Positions 1-7,194 are shown, counted from the first letter of the stretch. The stretch: DNA of 10,045 nt from an uncultured Pseudomonas sp. (GCA_946886875.1 CAMPJN010000118.1:1-10045); one strand, 5' to 3'. A program made the numbers and translations. The notes: generated by a model not told the origin, from the sequence alone.

Positions 1-591
1 CGCAGTAAAAAAGCCTTGGAGCGCTTTCTCAACGTGGCTGCAGAACTGCTCGCCGACAATCGCTTCGAAGACACCGGCATCGCGCAAATCTCCCAGCTGG
101 CCGAATCCTCGGTGGGCACCTTCTACCGCTTGCTGGCCGATAAGGATGTGCTGCTGTTCGCCGTGCATGAACGCTTCGTCGCCCAGGGCCGCACTGCCAT
201 CGACGCACTGCTCAAAGAGCTCGGCCAGCGTGAACAGCCGCTTGCAGAGCAAATCGAGCTGTTCATCACGGGCATCGTCAAATTGTTCGAAGGTCATGAA
301 GGTCTGCTTCGTGCCCTGGTTCGACGCAGCTCGGCAGACGTTCAATTCCGTCAGCGCTTCCATCAATTGAACGCCTATATCAGCCAAACCCTGTGTCGCA
401 TCGTGTTGGCCAAGCGCAGCGAGCTCCGCCACCCGAACCCCGAGCAAGCCGCCGATCTCTCGGCACATATGCTGCTCGCCAGCATGAACTACTTCACCAT
501 GGTCGGCACCTTGGGGATCACCCCCCGGGAAGTTGTTCCCGGGGAACTTTCGCGGTTGATTTGCAGTTATCTGGAAGTTGCCAAAGATTAA
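1..591 (+). CDS. TetR/AcrR-family transcriptional regulator, 5' end missing
   Basis: One-component DNA-binding repressor of the TetR type. The frame is open from base 1 (first codons RSKKALERFL), so the true start lies upstream of the window and only the first few residues are lost. The first ~50 visible residues form the helix-turn-helix domain, with the typical run IAQISQLAESSVGTFYRLLADKD in which SVGTFYRLLADK is the recognition helix and following turn. The remaining ~140 residues are the all-helical ligand-binding and dimerisation domain, whose ligand cannot be read from sequence. The gene ends TAA at 589-591 and overlaps by 4 bases the stop of the convergent DUF1329 gene. TetR proteins usually bind palindromes near their own promoter or an adjacent operon, so this protein is a candidate, unproven, reader of the palindrome at 3708-3741. 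Family assignment is secure; target and ligand are unknown. Confidence 0.93.
   Translation, partial: RSKKALERFLNVAAELLADNRFEDTGIAQISQLAESSVGTFYRLLADKDVLLFAVHERFVAQGRTAIDALLKELGQREQPLAEQIELFITGIVKLFEGHEGLLRALVRRSSADVQFRQRFHQLNAYISQTLCRIVLAKRSELRHPNPEQAADLSAHMLLASMNYFTMVGTLGITPREVVPGELSRLICSYLEVAKD
523..544. other. GC-rich hairpin inside the 3' end of the TetR gene
   Basis: CCCCGGGAA, a GTTG loop and TTCCCGGGG form a perfect 9-bp stem with a 4-base loop. It lies within the last 25 codons of the TetR gene and about 44 bases beyond the stop of the convergent DUF1329 gene. Neither strand has a clean T-run directly after the stem (the + strand continues AACTTT), so it is not a textbook intrinsic terminator. 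It could slow or end transcription of the DUF1302-DUF1329 operon as it runs into the TetR gene, or it may be a by-product of the coding sequence. Confidence 0.35.
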
Positions 592-1949
592 CGTCGGCTG
601 TCCCTGCGTAGTTGCGCCGGGGTGAAGTCGGACGGCGATAAGGCAATATCAAACTGATTAGCCGGTTCTTCGTTCGACAATATGCCGATCACATAACGAC
701 CACCGATCAAGTCATATACCGCATCGCCCTTGGTCCAGATCAACGGCTGGTCATACAGGTTGATGGTGTAGGACTCGCCGACCCGCCACAGGTTGTCGCG
801 GTTGTCGTAGTGATCGACCAGCAGCAACTGATAGCTGTCTTCGTCGAAATACATATCGCGCTGCTTGTACTGATGGCGCATGCCATCCTTCAGCTTCGCC
901 CGCACATGCCAGACACGGTGCAGCTCATAGCGCAGCAGGTCGGGATTGACGTGGCCGCGCTGGACGATCTCGCTGTACTTGTTGCGTTTGTCCGCCAGCT
1001 GGTAGCTGTTGTAGGGCACGTACATCTCTTTCTTGCCCACCAGCTCCCAGTCGTACTTGTCCGGCGCGCCGGAAAACATGTCGAAGTTGTCGGTGGTACG
1101 CATGCCGTCCGATGAGGTACCGGGCGAGTCGTAGGCGACGTTCGGCGCACGTCGTACGCGGCGTTGGCCGGAGGCGTAAAGCCAGGCCAGACGCGGCTCT
1201 TTCACCTGATTGACGGTTTCGTGCACGAGCAACTCGGTGCCGGCCAGACGTGCCGGGGCCAGGACCGATTGGCGGAAGTAGAAGAGGATATTGCCGTTCT
1301 CCTTGCTATGGTCGCCCGCCGCCTCGTTGAACAGGAACAGGTCCTCGATCTTGGTCATGAAATAGTCGCCGCTGGCATGGGGCACCGCTTGGGCGTAGTA
1401 GCGCTTGACGCTATCACCGCGGTAGCGCACCAGGTGGTTCCACAACACTTCGAGACCCGATTGGGGAATCGGAAACGGTGTGGCCAGCTTGAAGTCGGCG
1501 ATGCCGTTACCGTTCTCGATCAGCTTGGCCGTGGTCGCGTTCGCCTTGACCGCGTCGTAGACCTTTTGCGGGTAAGAGGCTGAACGATGGGTCGGGTAGA
1601 CATTGAGCTTCCAGGTGTCGCTGAAGCGGGTCAGCATGGCGCGCTGGCCGGGGCTAAGTTGGTCGCTGTACTGCTCCGCATTGGCCGCGGTAATGGTGAA
1701 CAACGGCTTGTCGCCGGCATAGGGGTTCGGGTAACCCACGTCCGCTTTGAATGCATCGGGGTCGTGCGCCAAGCCGCCGTCCCACGCAGGAATGGTGCCG
1801 GCCGCATTGCCGGCCTTCTCGGCGCCCAGCGGAGTCAGATCCTTACCCAGGCGCGCGGCCTCGGCTGCACTTACCTGGGCCTGGGCAAGGCCGCTACCGA
1901 GCAAAAGGGCGGCAAACAGGCTGCTGTACAAAAATCCTGAAGTTTTCAT
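588..1949 (-). CDS. DUF1329 periplasmic / outer-membrane-associated protein
   Basis: A 453-residue exported protein. The N-terminus is a Sec signal peptide with likely cleavage after AQA at residue 24; there is no lipobox cysteine, so it is probably soluble periplasmic rather than a lipoprotein. The mature start has the DUF1329 signature LGKDLTPLGAEKAGN followed by GTIPAWDGGL (residues 34-60). The family is often annotated as outer-membrane lipoprotein-sorting-like because of a predicted LolA/LolB-like fold, which would suit binding a hydrophobic ligand. It occurs paired with DUF1302 genes, as here, near steroid, lipid or other hydrophobic-substrate catabolic genes. The ATG follows the DUF1302 stop by 10 bases, with only a weak GAGAA ribosome site overlapping that stop, so translation is probably coupled. 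The molecular function is not established; transport or processing of a hydrophobic compound is inference. Domain assignment is firm. Confidence 0.92.
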   Translation of the reverse strand: MKTSGFLYSSLFAALLLGSGLAQAQVSAAEAARLGKDLTPLGAEKAGNAAGTIPAWDGGLAHDPDAFKADVGYPNPYAGDKPLFTITAANAEQYSDQLSPGQRAMLTRFSDTWKLNVYPTHRSASYPQKVYDAVKANATTAKLIENGNGIADFKLATPFPIPQSGLEVLWNHLVRYRGDSVKRYYAQAVPHASGDYFMTKIEDLFLFNEAAGDHSKENGNILFYFRQSVLAPARLAGTELLVHETVNQVKEPRLAWLYASGQRRVRRAPNVAYDSPGTSSDGMRTTDNFDMFSGAPDKYDWELVGKKEMYVPYNSYQLADKRNKYSEIVQRGHVNPDLLRYELHRVWHVRAKLKDGMRHQYKQRDMYFDEDSYQLLLVDHYDNRDNLWRVGESYTINLYDQPLIWTKGDAVYDLIGGRYVIGILSNEEPANQFDIALSPSDFTPAQLRRDSRR

Positions 1950-1959
1950 GATCGATTCT

Positions 1960-3687
1960 CTAGAAACTGTATTTGATGTTGAAGCTGAGGTAGTCGCGGT
2001 CGCTGAGCTTGTTGGCCAGGTCGCCGCCGCTGTAGCCGACGTATTTGGCGCCGACGGTCAGCGCCTCGCGATAGATGGCATCGATACCGATCGAATAGCT
2101 CTTACGCTCCTCCAGCAAGCCGTTGGTCAATTGCGGCGCGACGCCATTGATGCCGTACTGATAGCTGACGCTAGGCACCAGATTGACCACGTTGAACACG
2201 TTGCTATAGGTCAGCGACAGGCTGCCTTGCGCACCCCAGGCACTGGAGGTGGCGCCGTAATAATCGATGTCCGACTCCAAACCCTGGACCCGACTACCCA
2301 CCACCTCGGCGAACAGCGTGGCGGTGTCGGCACCGAGCAGGTTGTTGAAGTTGTAGATGCCGACCAGCGAGGCCTGCAGCATGGGCTTCTCTTCGAAGCC
2401 ATCGAGACGGGTGCCCGCCGGGATACCCATGGAGGAACCGAATAATGCGGTCGGCAGATATTCGCCCAGGCCCAGGGCGATAGGCGCATTGGGTCGGTAG
2501 CTGAGTTCGCCGGCTACGGATAGGCCGTTGAGGAAGTTGTCACCGCTGATACTGGTGTTGAAGCTGAGGCCATAGAGATGGCGCTTTTCCAAGTATTCAG
2601 CGTAGTAATTGGCAGTGTTTGCCTGCGGTAGCCCCCCCATGGGTTGTGCAACAGTCAAACCGATCATCGGCAGGTTCATGTTGTAACGCAGGTAATAGAA
2701 ACCCAGCTCGCTGTCGTTCAGTTCCGGTACCAACCAGCGCAGGGCGACGCCGTACTGCGGAGCACCATCGGCCTCTACATCACGGCCACGAGGAATATAG
2801 GTGGTAGGCAAGAAAGCTTTGAACGGCGCAAAAGCGGGTAAGTTTGGCAGGCTATTGGCAAACGCCTGAGCCTGCTCAGGGCTGTCAAAAGCGAGACCGC
2901 CAGTAAACGGCTCCTGCAACGGCGGCAACATCAGGTAATCGCAACCACCACCCAACACATCCAGGGTGGAGAAATAAGTGCCGCAAGGGTCGATCTTGGT
3001 TTCTTCCCAGGCCCGCCCGGGCTGCCAATAACCCTCGACCGACAAGCCATCGCTCAACTCATAGGAGGCATAGCCCATCAGCGTCGGCATATAGGCTTCT
3101 TTCAGCTCGGAGCCGGGCGCACGCAGGGCGTTGAGGTCCACCGGGTTGGTCGCACCTATGCCGTTTTGGTAGAACAGCCCTTCACCCCAGTTGATCACCT
3201 GGCGACCGAGGCGCACGTTCAATGCCCGGTCAGCCACTGTCCAACTGCCGTAGACGAATGCATCCAGCAAATCGATGCTGGAGCCGGCGTCATCCAGGCC
3301 CTCGTCAGAGATTTCGCGGTGACGACGGTCGTCGTCCTTCAATTCGAAATCGTAGAACCCCCGTGCACGCAGAAATACTCCGTAGTTCTCCTGAAAGTTC
3401 AGATCCATTTCAGTCACGACCTTGGCCACTTCCGAGAACAGATCGCCCTTTCGGAAGTTCAGGTTGCCGTCGTCGGAGTTGATCAGATCGGCGTTCTCGC
3501 CTTTACCGCCATTGGCGCGCGCTATCAAACGGCGGTCCTGGCTCTCCATCCGATAGTTCACCCCGTAGGACAGGGTGGTGTCCAAAGACAGCGCCCAATC
3601 CCCCGAACGGGTCTGAAAGGCACTGGCCTGGCTCGCCGCCAGCAACGCGAAAAAACCCGCCGTCCATGCTGTTCTCTGAGTCGCCAC
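1960..3687 (-). CDS. DUF1302 outer-membrane beta-barrel-like protein
   Basis: A 575-residue exported protein. The signal peptide occupies about residues 1-23 (cleavage after ASA). The mature chain alternates hydrophobic and polar residues with many aromatic and glycine residues, and it ends YLSFNIKYSF with a terminal phenylalanine, the usual signal for assembly into the outer membrane. The family hallmark GRQVINWGEGLFYQNGI is at 161-177. A lone cysteine pair (Cys235, Cys249) could form a loop disulfide. The start is GTG at 3685-3687, preceded six bases earlier by GAGGAA; no in-frame ATG lies nearby. It is the first gene of a two-gene operon with DUF1329. DUF1302 members accompany catabolic genes for steroids and other hydrophobic compounds and are thought to act in their passage across the outer membrane. 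The substrate here is unknown; the divergent PHA depolymerase suggests hydroxyalkanoic acids or oligomers (inference). Confidence 0.9.
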   Translation of the reverse strand: MATQRTAWTAGFFALLAASQASAFQTRSGDWALSLDTTLSYGVNYRMESQDRRLIARANGGKGENADLINSDDGNLNFRKGDLFSEVAKVVTEMDLNFQENYGVFLRARGFYDFELKDDDRRHREISDEGLDDAGSSIDLLDAFVYGSWTVADRALNVRLGRQVINWGEGLFYQNGIGATNPVDLNALRAPGSELKEAYMPTLMGYASYELSDGLSVEGYWQPGRAWEETKIDPCGTYFSTLDVLGGGCDYLMLPPLQEPFTGGLAFDSPEQAQAFANSLPNLPAFAPFKAFLPTTYIPRGRDVEADGAPQYGVALRWLVPELNDSELGFYYLRYNMNLPMIGLTVAQPMGGLPQANTANYYAEYLEKRHLYGLSFNTSISGDNFLNGLSVAGELSYRPNAPIALGLGEYLPTALFGSSMGIPAGTRLDGFEEKPMLQASLVGIYNFNNLLGADTATLFAEVVGSRVQGLESDIDYYGATSSAWGAQGSLSLTYSNVFNVVNLVPSVSYQYGINGVAPQLTNGLLEERKSYSIGIDAIYREALTVGAKYVGYSGGDLANKLSDRDYLSFNIKYSF

Positions 3688-3707
3688 GATGATTTCCTCT
3701 GAATTGT

Positions 3708-3741
3708 ATTTATCGGAACCGGAACATCGGTTCCGATAAAT
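3708..3741. promoter_or_regulatory. Perfect 14-bp inverted repeat, candidate operator
   Basis: ATTTATCGGAACCG at 3708-3721 and its exact reverse complement CGGTTCCGATAAAT at 3728-3741 are separated by six bases (GAACAT). The repeat overlaps the -10 element proposed for the DUF1302 gene and covers its expected transcription start, the position expected for a repressor site. The left arm runs into a direct repeat, CGGAACCGGAAC (3714-3725). Size and symmetry fit a TetR-type dimer or dimer pair; LuxR-type or other regulators are also possible. No T-run follows, so a terminator is unlikely. Confidence 0.75.
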
Positions 3742-3766
3742 TAATCCCGCAGCTTATTTTTGGCAA
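3738..3766 (-). promoter_or_regulatory. Candidate sigma-70 promoter of the DUF1302-DUF1329 operon
   Basis: Read on the minus strand, TTGCCA (3761-3766, five of six matches to the -35 consensus) is followed after 17 bases by TAATTT (3738-3743, a weak -10). An AAAAAAATTT tract (3773-3782) upstream of the -35 could act as an UP element. The -10 overlaps the right arm of the perfect inverted repeat, so occupation of that site should block RNA polymerase. The predicted leader to the GTG start is roughly 45 bases. Predicted by eye only. Confidence 0.45.
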
Positions 3767-3847
3767 GCCCCCAAATTTTTTTCCCTGACGAGCCTTGAGC
3801 TAGACGGTCTCTTCGCTATACCGCCCGTATCCCGTGGCTTTGCGCAC

Positions 3848-3876
3848 TTGACGGAATCGGAATTCAGGTTTCTATT
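3848..3876 (+). promoter_or_regulatory. Candidate sigma-70 promoter of the PHA depolymerase gene
   Basis: TTGACG (3848-3853, five of six) and TCTATT (3871-3876, four of six) are 17 bases apart, about 80 bases before the phaZ start. The -35 and spacer contain CGGAATCGGAAT (3852-3863), which differs by two C-to-T changes from CGGAACCGGAAC in the palindrome upstream of DUF1302, so the same regulator may act on both promoters. Predicted by eye only. Confidence 0.4.
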
Positions 3877-3957
3877 TACTTCACCGCGCTTAGGGATAAC
3901 AAATCGCAGCAGGAGCATTTCGCGGAAAAAACCAATAATAAAATCGGAGATTCTTCC

Positions 3958-4815
3958 ATGTTCACTGCCAAACATCATGTCCGCTGGCTGGGCTTTATAG
4001 CTTTGCTGACCTGCTTCTTCGCGTCCCCGAGTTGGGCCGACTCACCCTGTAGCGAACGCACAAAAAGCTGGTTCGTAATCGGCAAAATCGAATGCAGCCA
4101 CAAAACCACCTGGATTCCGTCCGGCGTGGTGGGTTCGCGCAAGGTGATCTACCAAACACCGGCGAGTACACCGCCTGCAGGAGGGTGGCCGGTTGCGCTG
4201 CTCTACCAGGGCTCGTTCTTCGCCCTGGACGACTTCGTCTACTACAGCAGCTCGTGGCTGGGCAAACTGTACAACGAGGGCAAGACCATCAAGACCCTGC
4301 TGGACAATGGCTACGCGGTGATCGCCCCCAGCGCGCCGGCCGATTTGTTCTGGCAAACCAACTTGCCGGGGTTATCGGGCAGCATGTACCCGACCACCAC
4401 CGACTTCGACTTTCTGACCAACCTGTTCAGAGCCATCGACGCCGGTCACTTCGGCCCGCTGAATGGCAAACGTAAATACGCCACTGGGATTTCCAGCGGT
4501 GGCTACAACACCAGCCGCATGGCCGTGTCCTTCCCTGGCCAGTTCAAGGCACTGGTGGTGCATTCGGGCTCCTATGCCAGCTGCAGCGGGCCGCTGTGTT
4601 CGGTGCCCTCGTCGCTGCCGGCCAACCATCCGCCAACCTTCTTCATCCACGGCTACACCGATCTGATCGTGCCGTGGTGGAGCATGGACATGTACTACGA
4701 CCGCCTGCTTCAGCACGGCATCAAGACCGGTCGCTATACCGAGTCCTGGGGTGGTCATGAATGGTTCGACGCCTCGCCGGGCAAGGTGCTCGCCTGGTTC
4801 AACGCCAATCCCTGA
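3958..4815 (+). CDS. phaZ: Extracellular medium-chain-length PHA depolymerase
   Basis: Secreted alpha/beta-hydrolase that cleaves ester bonds of external mcl-polyhydroxyalkanoate (poly(3-hydroxyoctanoate) type), releasing monomers and oligomers. The 285-residue product has a signal peptide with likely cleavage after SWA (residue 27). Catalytic residues visible are the lipase box G177-I-S179-S-G181 with Ser179 as nucleophile, Asp235 in HGYTD and His267 in GGHEW. The Pseudomonas fluorescens GK13 enzyme, as I recall it (278 residues, Ser172, Asp228, His260), is matched by a constant +7 offset at all three positions and in total length, a strong sign of orthology. The mature chain has four cysteines (31, 46, 209, 214), consistent with disulfides in a secreted enzyme. 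It lacks the separate linker and substrate-binding domain of short-chain PHA depolymerases and is unlike the intracellular PhaZ of the pha cluster. The ATG follows GGAG by eight bases. It diverges from the DUF1302 operon and probably shares its control. Confidence 0.9.
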   Translation: MFTAKHHVRWLGFIALLTCFFASPSWADSPCSERTKSWFVIGKIECSHKTTWIPSGVVGSRKVIYQTPASTPPAGGWPVALLYQGSFFALDDFVYYSSSWLGKLYNEGKTIKTLLDNGYAVIAPSAPADLFWQTNLPGLSGSMYPTTTDFDFLTNLFRAIDAGHFGPLNGKRKYATGISSGGYNTSRMAVSFPGQFKALVVHSGSYASCSGPLCSVPSSLPANHPPTFFIHGYTDLIVPWWSMDMYYDRLLQHGIKTGRYTESWGGHEWFDASPGKVLAWFNANP

Positions 4816-4870
4816 AAGCCCGACTAGCCAGCCCTGGCTGAGCCACAGCTAACGGCTGGCCAGCAACAGC

Positions 4871-4897
4871 TACGACTGGGCATTTCGCCCAGTCGTA
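4871..4897. terminator. Strong hairpin after phaZ, possible terminator
   Basis: TACGACTGGGC, an ATTTC loop and GCCCAGTCGTA form a perfect 11-bp stem, 55 bases after the phaZ stop and 35 bases before the next start. No T-run follows (CGTTAG), so it may act as a Rho-assisted terminator or an mRNA-end stabiliser rather than a classical intrinsic terminator. Smaller inverted repeats precede it (AGCCAG/CTGGCT at 4826-4839 and GCTGGCCAGC near 4855-4864), so the whole 116-base gap can fold. Confidence 0.5.
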
Positions 4898-4931
4898 CGT
4901 TAGCAACCTGCATGGCCCCCCGAGAGGTTGT

Positions 4932-5717
4932 ATGACCCATCGTTTCTACGCCTGGTTGTTTTGCCTTTTGGCCATAAGCCTTTCCCCCAACGCATCCGCG
5001 GCTGCGCCCGAGCAGCAGGCGGCAGCGTTGCATCAAATACGCCTGAGCATCAGCGGCTCGCTGGGCGACTTCTACTTGCTCTATGGCGTCGCCGCCGACC
5101 CGGCCCATGTCGCGTCCATCGAGCAACGCATCGCCCTGGCCGATAATCAACTGGCGCGACTCAGCGAAGACGCCGATCACGCGCTGCTGTCGGCGCTTGG
5201 TCAGCTGCAACCGCTGTGGCAGAACTACCGCGCGTTGGTGACTGATCTGGCGACACAATTGCACCGCAAGCAGCTGCCGCAAGGCGGCGCCATCACCGAG
5301 CTGATCCGCCTCAACCGCCAGCTGATAAGTCTGTGCGACGACTTGAGCACGCAGCTCACTCGCGAACATGCACTGCGGAGCCATGACAGCCGCGCACTTG
5401 CGGTGCGCTTGCAAAGCCTTACCACCGACTACATCGCCCACAGCATCGGCGCCAACTCACTGGGCGGCGATGCGCCCGCGGTCGATGAACAGAGCAAGGC
5501 CTTCGCCGCCGGCCTGCAGCGACTGCGCCAACAACCGGGGCAAGCGGCCGAGCGTCAACGCTTGCTGGAGGACATCGAAAAGAAGTGGCGCTATATCGAG
5601 CCATCGCTGCTCAACTACCGACACAACAGCGTGCCCACGCTGGTCAATCGCTACAGCGCACGGATTATCGCGGAGCTGGGCCAGCTAGCCGCTGAAGCCC
5701 AAGTGTCGCTGCCTTAA
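4932..5717 (+). CDS. Exported all-helical protein with two PilJ-like repeats
   Basis: Function not recognised. The 261-residue product has a signal peptide (about residues 1-23, cleavage after ASA) and no other membrane segment, so it is probably periplasmic. The mature chain is rich in Leu, Ala, Gln and Arg and looks fully helical. Residues 34-140 resemble the PilJ/NarX-type four-helix sensor domain in pattern: FYLLYG, a helix ending in LARL, then LWQNYR, then NRQLISLC. A second copy appears at about 155-255: the pairs G52/G173, L77/L198 and W96/W219 keep an offset of 121-123 residues, and ITELIRLNRQL aligns with VPTLVNRYSARI. The likely role is ligand binding or sensing without a signalling domain of its own (inference). 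GAGAGG lies four bases before the ATG. It is on the same strand as phaZ but a hairpin separates them; the next gene starts about 50-90 bases on and may be cotranscribed. Confidence 0.8.
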   Translation: MTHRFYAWLFCLLAISLSPNASAAAPEQQAAALHQIRLSISGSLGDFYLLYGVAADPAHVASIEQRIALADNQLARLSEDADHALLSALGQLQPLWQNYRALVTDLATQLHRKQLPQGGAITELIRLNRQLISLCDDLSTQLTREHALRSHDSRALAVRLQSLTTDYIAHSIGANSLGGDAPAVDEQSKAFAAGLQRLRQQPGQAAERQRLLEDIEKKWRYIEPSLLNYRHNSVPTLVNRYSARIIAELGQLAAEAQVSLP

Positions 5718-5803
5718 TCGATACGGAGGTAGATCACCTGGCATAGCGGACGTCGGCGAGGAACGGCATGATGGCGGCCCCACGCACTCATGGAAGACCG
5801 GCG

Positions 5804-6163
5804 ATGTTCGTACTTACCGACTCCCCCGACCAAGCCTTTATCGAGCACTTGCAAGCGTGCCTAGAACGACATGGTATTGAATGCCTGGTCAATGACTCGG
5901 GGCGCACCCCGGATGGCGACGCCTACTTTGCCATCGAGTTACCGCGGTACAAGCAGATGGCCGCGGCGCGGCGCCTGCTGTATCGCAGCCGGCACTTCCC
6001 CAACAGTATTCATCCGCAATTTTTCGATGCCTTTATGCAACTGCGCGAACAGCCGCAAGAGCAGCTTATGGCCTGGCTGGCCTCACCTTGGGCCTTGCGC
6101 TTCAGCGCACTGTGCCTGGCGATCGTAGTAGTCGGGCTGGCGGTGGAAGCACTATCGAGCTGA
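5804..6163 (+). CDS. Small DUF2007-like protein with C-terminal membrane helix
   Basis: About 119 residues from the ATG at 5804. The soluble part (MFVLTDSPDQAFIEHLQACLERHGIECLVND by pattern, then DAYFAIELPRYKQMAAARRLLYRS) has the ferredoxin-like layout of DUF2007, a family called putative signal-transducing proteins: a short strand, a helix over the protein's own length, GIECLV, then a strand and an AARRLL helix. The end, after MAWLASPW, is a single hydrophobic helix of about 20 residues, which predicts a tail-anchored inner-membrane protein. Start choice: ATG pairs at 5768 and 5771 follow GAGGAA (5758-5763) and would add 12 or 11 poorly structured residues; the ATG at 5804 has GGAAG seven bases upstream and begins exactly at the domain, so I prefer it. 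The gene converges on the GTPase gene, with 24 bases between stops. The family link is by pattern and tentative; the coding call is good. Confidence 0.72.
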   Translation: MFVLTDSPDQAFIEHLQACLERHGIECLVNDSGRTPDGDAYFAIELPRYKQMAAARRLLYRSRHFPNSIHPQFFDAFMQLREQPQEQLMAWLASPWALRFSALCLAIVVVGLAVEALSS

Positions 6164-6187
6164 GCCGCGAGGCGATAGCGATCCAGG

Positions 6188-7150
6188 CTACAAACGGCAG
6201 TCGCTAAAGCCTTGGCTCAATGCCGCGACATCCTGGGCTTCGGCGAAGATCAGTTCCAGGCGTGAGTCCTTGCGCCATTCGCTGCTTTGCCAATGCAACG
6301 CCTGCCCGTTCAAGGCATTGGCCGAAAGCCAGCCGGCATTGGTATTGAGTACCAGCTTGGCGCGGCGCCAGGGCAGTGCGCTCAACCAGTTCTGCACCTG
6401 CATCAGCTCGAAGCGCTGGCTCGGGTGCCAGCGCCAGCCGATGCTCCAGCCCTCGGCTTGATCCTGCACCTGGCAGATCGGTTGCTCCGCGCTGCGCCAG
6501 ACTTGCGCCATGCTGGCGGCGGCCTCGGGCAGCTCATCCCCCGTGCCGCCCGCTTCGGCCCTGGCGGCAAAACCGGGTAGTTGTGCCAGGGGCAAAGCGC
6601 CCTGGCTGGTCCACAGCAGCGGGCGCACCGGCAGCTGCGCCTGAATCCGCGTCTTGGTCGCCTCGTCGAGGGTTTCGGCTTTATTCAGCAACAACAAACC
6701 GACGCTGCTCAGGGTCGTTCGCTGACTGTCGGGCAGGGGTTCGTCGGCGGCCAGTGCCATTGCATCCAACACCAATAGCGGCTCCTGCACGGCCAAGACC
6801 CCGGCCCATGGCGGCTCGCGTAATTGTTCCAGCAGTTGCAGCGGATGACCCAGGCCGGAGGGCTCGATCAGCAGGCGATGCGGTTTGGCTTTGCGCAACA
6901 GGCGGCTCAGGCCAACCTGAAAAGGCACGCCGTTGACGCAGCACAGGCAACCGCCCGCCACTTCGCCCATGGCGATACCGTCGTCATCGCTACTGAGCAG
7001 CGCGGCGTCCAGACCGATCAAACCGAATTCGTTGATCAGGACGGCCCAACGCTCATCGGCCGGGCGTTGCGCCAACAGGTTGCGGATCAAACTGGTCTTG
7101 CCCGCGCCCAAGGGGCCGGCGATCACATGGGTGGGGATATTTTTCAGCAT
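6188..7150 (-). CDS. COG0523 (CobW-like) G3E GTPase, second copy in the zinc locus
   Basis: Cytoplasmic P-loop GTPase of the metal-chaperone family COG0523, 320 residues from the ATG at 7148-7150. Motifs from that start: Walker A GPLGAGKT (12-19), the metal-binding C68-L-C70-C71 in GGCLCC, EPSG (96-99) in place of the usual ESTG, and NKAE (156-159) for guanine recognition. The C-terminal part is a shortened CobW-type domain. The open frame reaches back to an ATG at 7201 (17 more residues, rich in Arg and Pro), but the family begins directly before the first strand (MLKNIPTHVIAGPLGAGKTS), so the later start is preferred; neither has a clear ribosome site. P. aeruginosa, as I recall, carries a similar gene (PA5532) beside zigA and dksA2, which points to zinc supply under starvation. 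Here a divergent gene and a REP element cut it off from that operon, so it needs its own promoter. Confidence 0.88.
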   Translation of the reverse strand: MLKNIPTHVIAGPLGAGKTSLIRNLLAQRPADERWAVLINEFGLIGLDAALLSSDDDGIAMGEVAGGCLCCVNGVPFQVGLSRLLRKAKPHRLLIEPSGLGHPLQLLEQLREPPWAGVLAVQEPLLVLDAMALAADEPLPDSQRTTLSSVGLLLLNKAETLDEATKTRIQAQLPVRPLLWTSQGALPLAQLPGFAARAEAGGTGDELPEAAASMAQVWRSAEQPICQVQDQAEGWSIGWRWHPSQRFELMQVQNWLSALPWRRAKLVLNTNAGWLSANALNGQALHWQSSEWRKDSRLELIFAEAQDVAALSQGFSDCRL

Positions 7151-7194
7151 GGGCTCAGGGCTGCAAGACGGGCGGAAAGGTTTTGCCGGGTAGC

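Noticed and set aside
3166..3702. 178-residue plus-strand open frame opposite the start of the DUF1302 gene
   Set aside because: It is antisense to a strongly supported signal-peptide and barrel sequence and shows no domain.
3754..3978. 74-residue minus-strand open frame in the phaZ/DUF1302 intergenic region
   Set aside because: It crosses the phaZ start and both candidate promoters, has no good ribosome site, and its product has no recognisable domain or signal peptide.
5725..5740. GGAGGT followed by AGATCACCTG, resembling a ribosome site or a small hairpin
   Set aside because: No start codon lies at a suitable distance and the 4-bp stem is too short to mean much.
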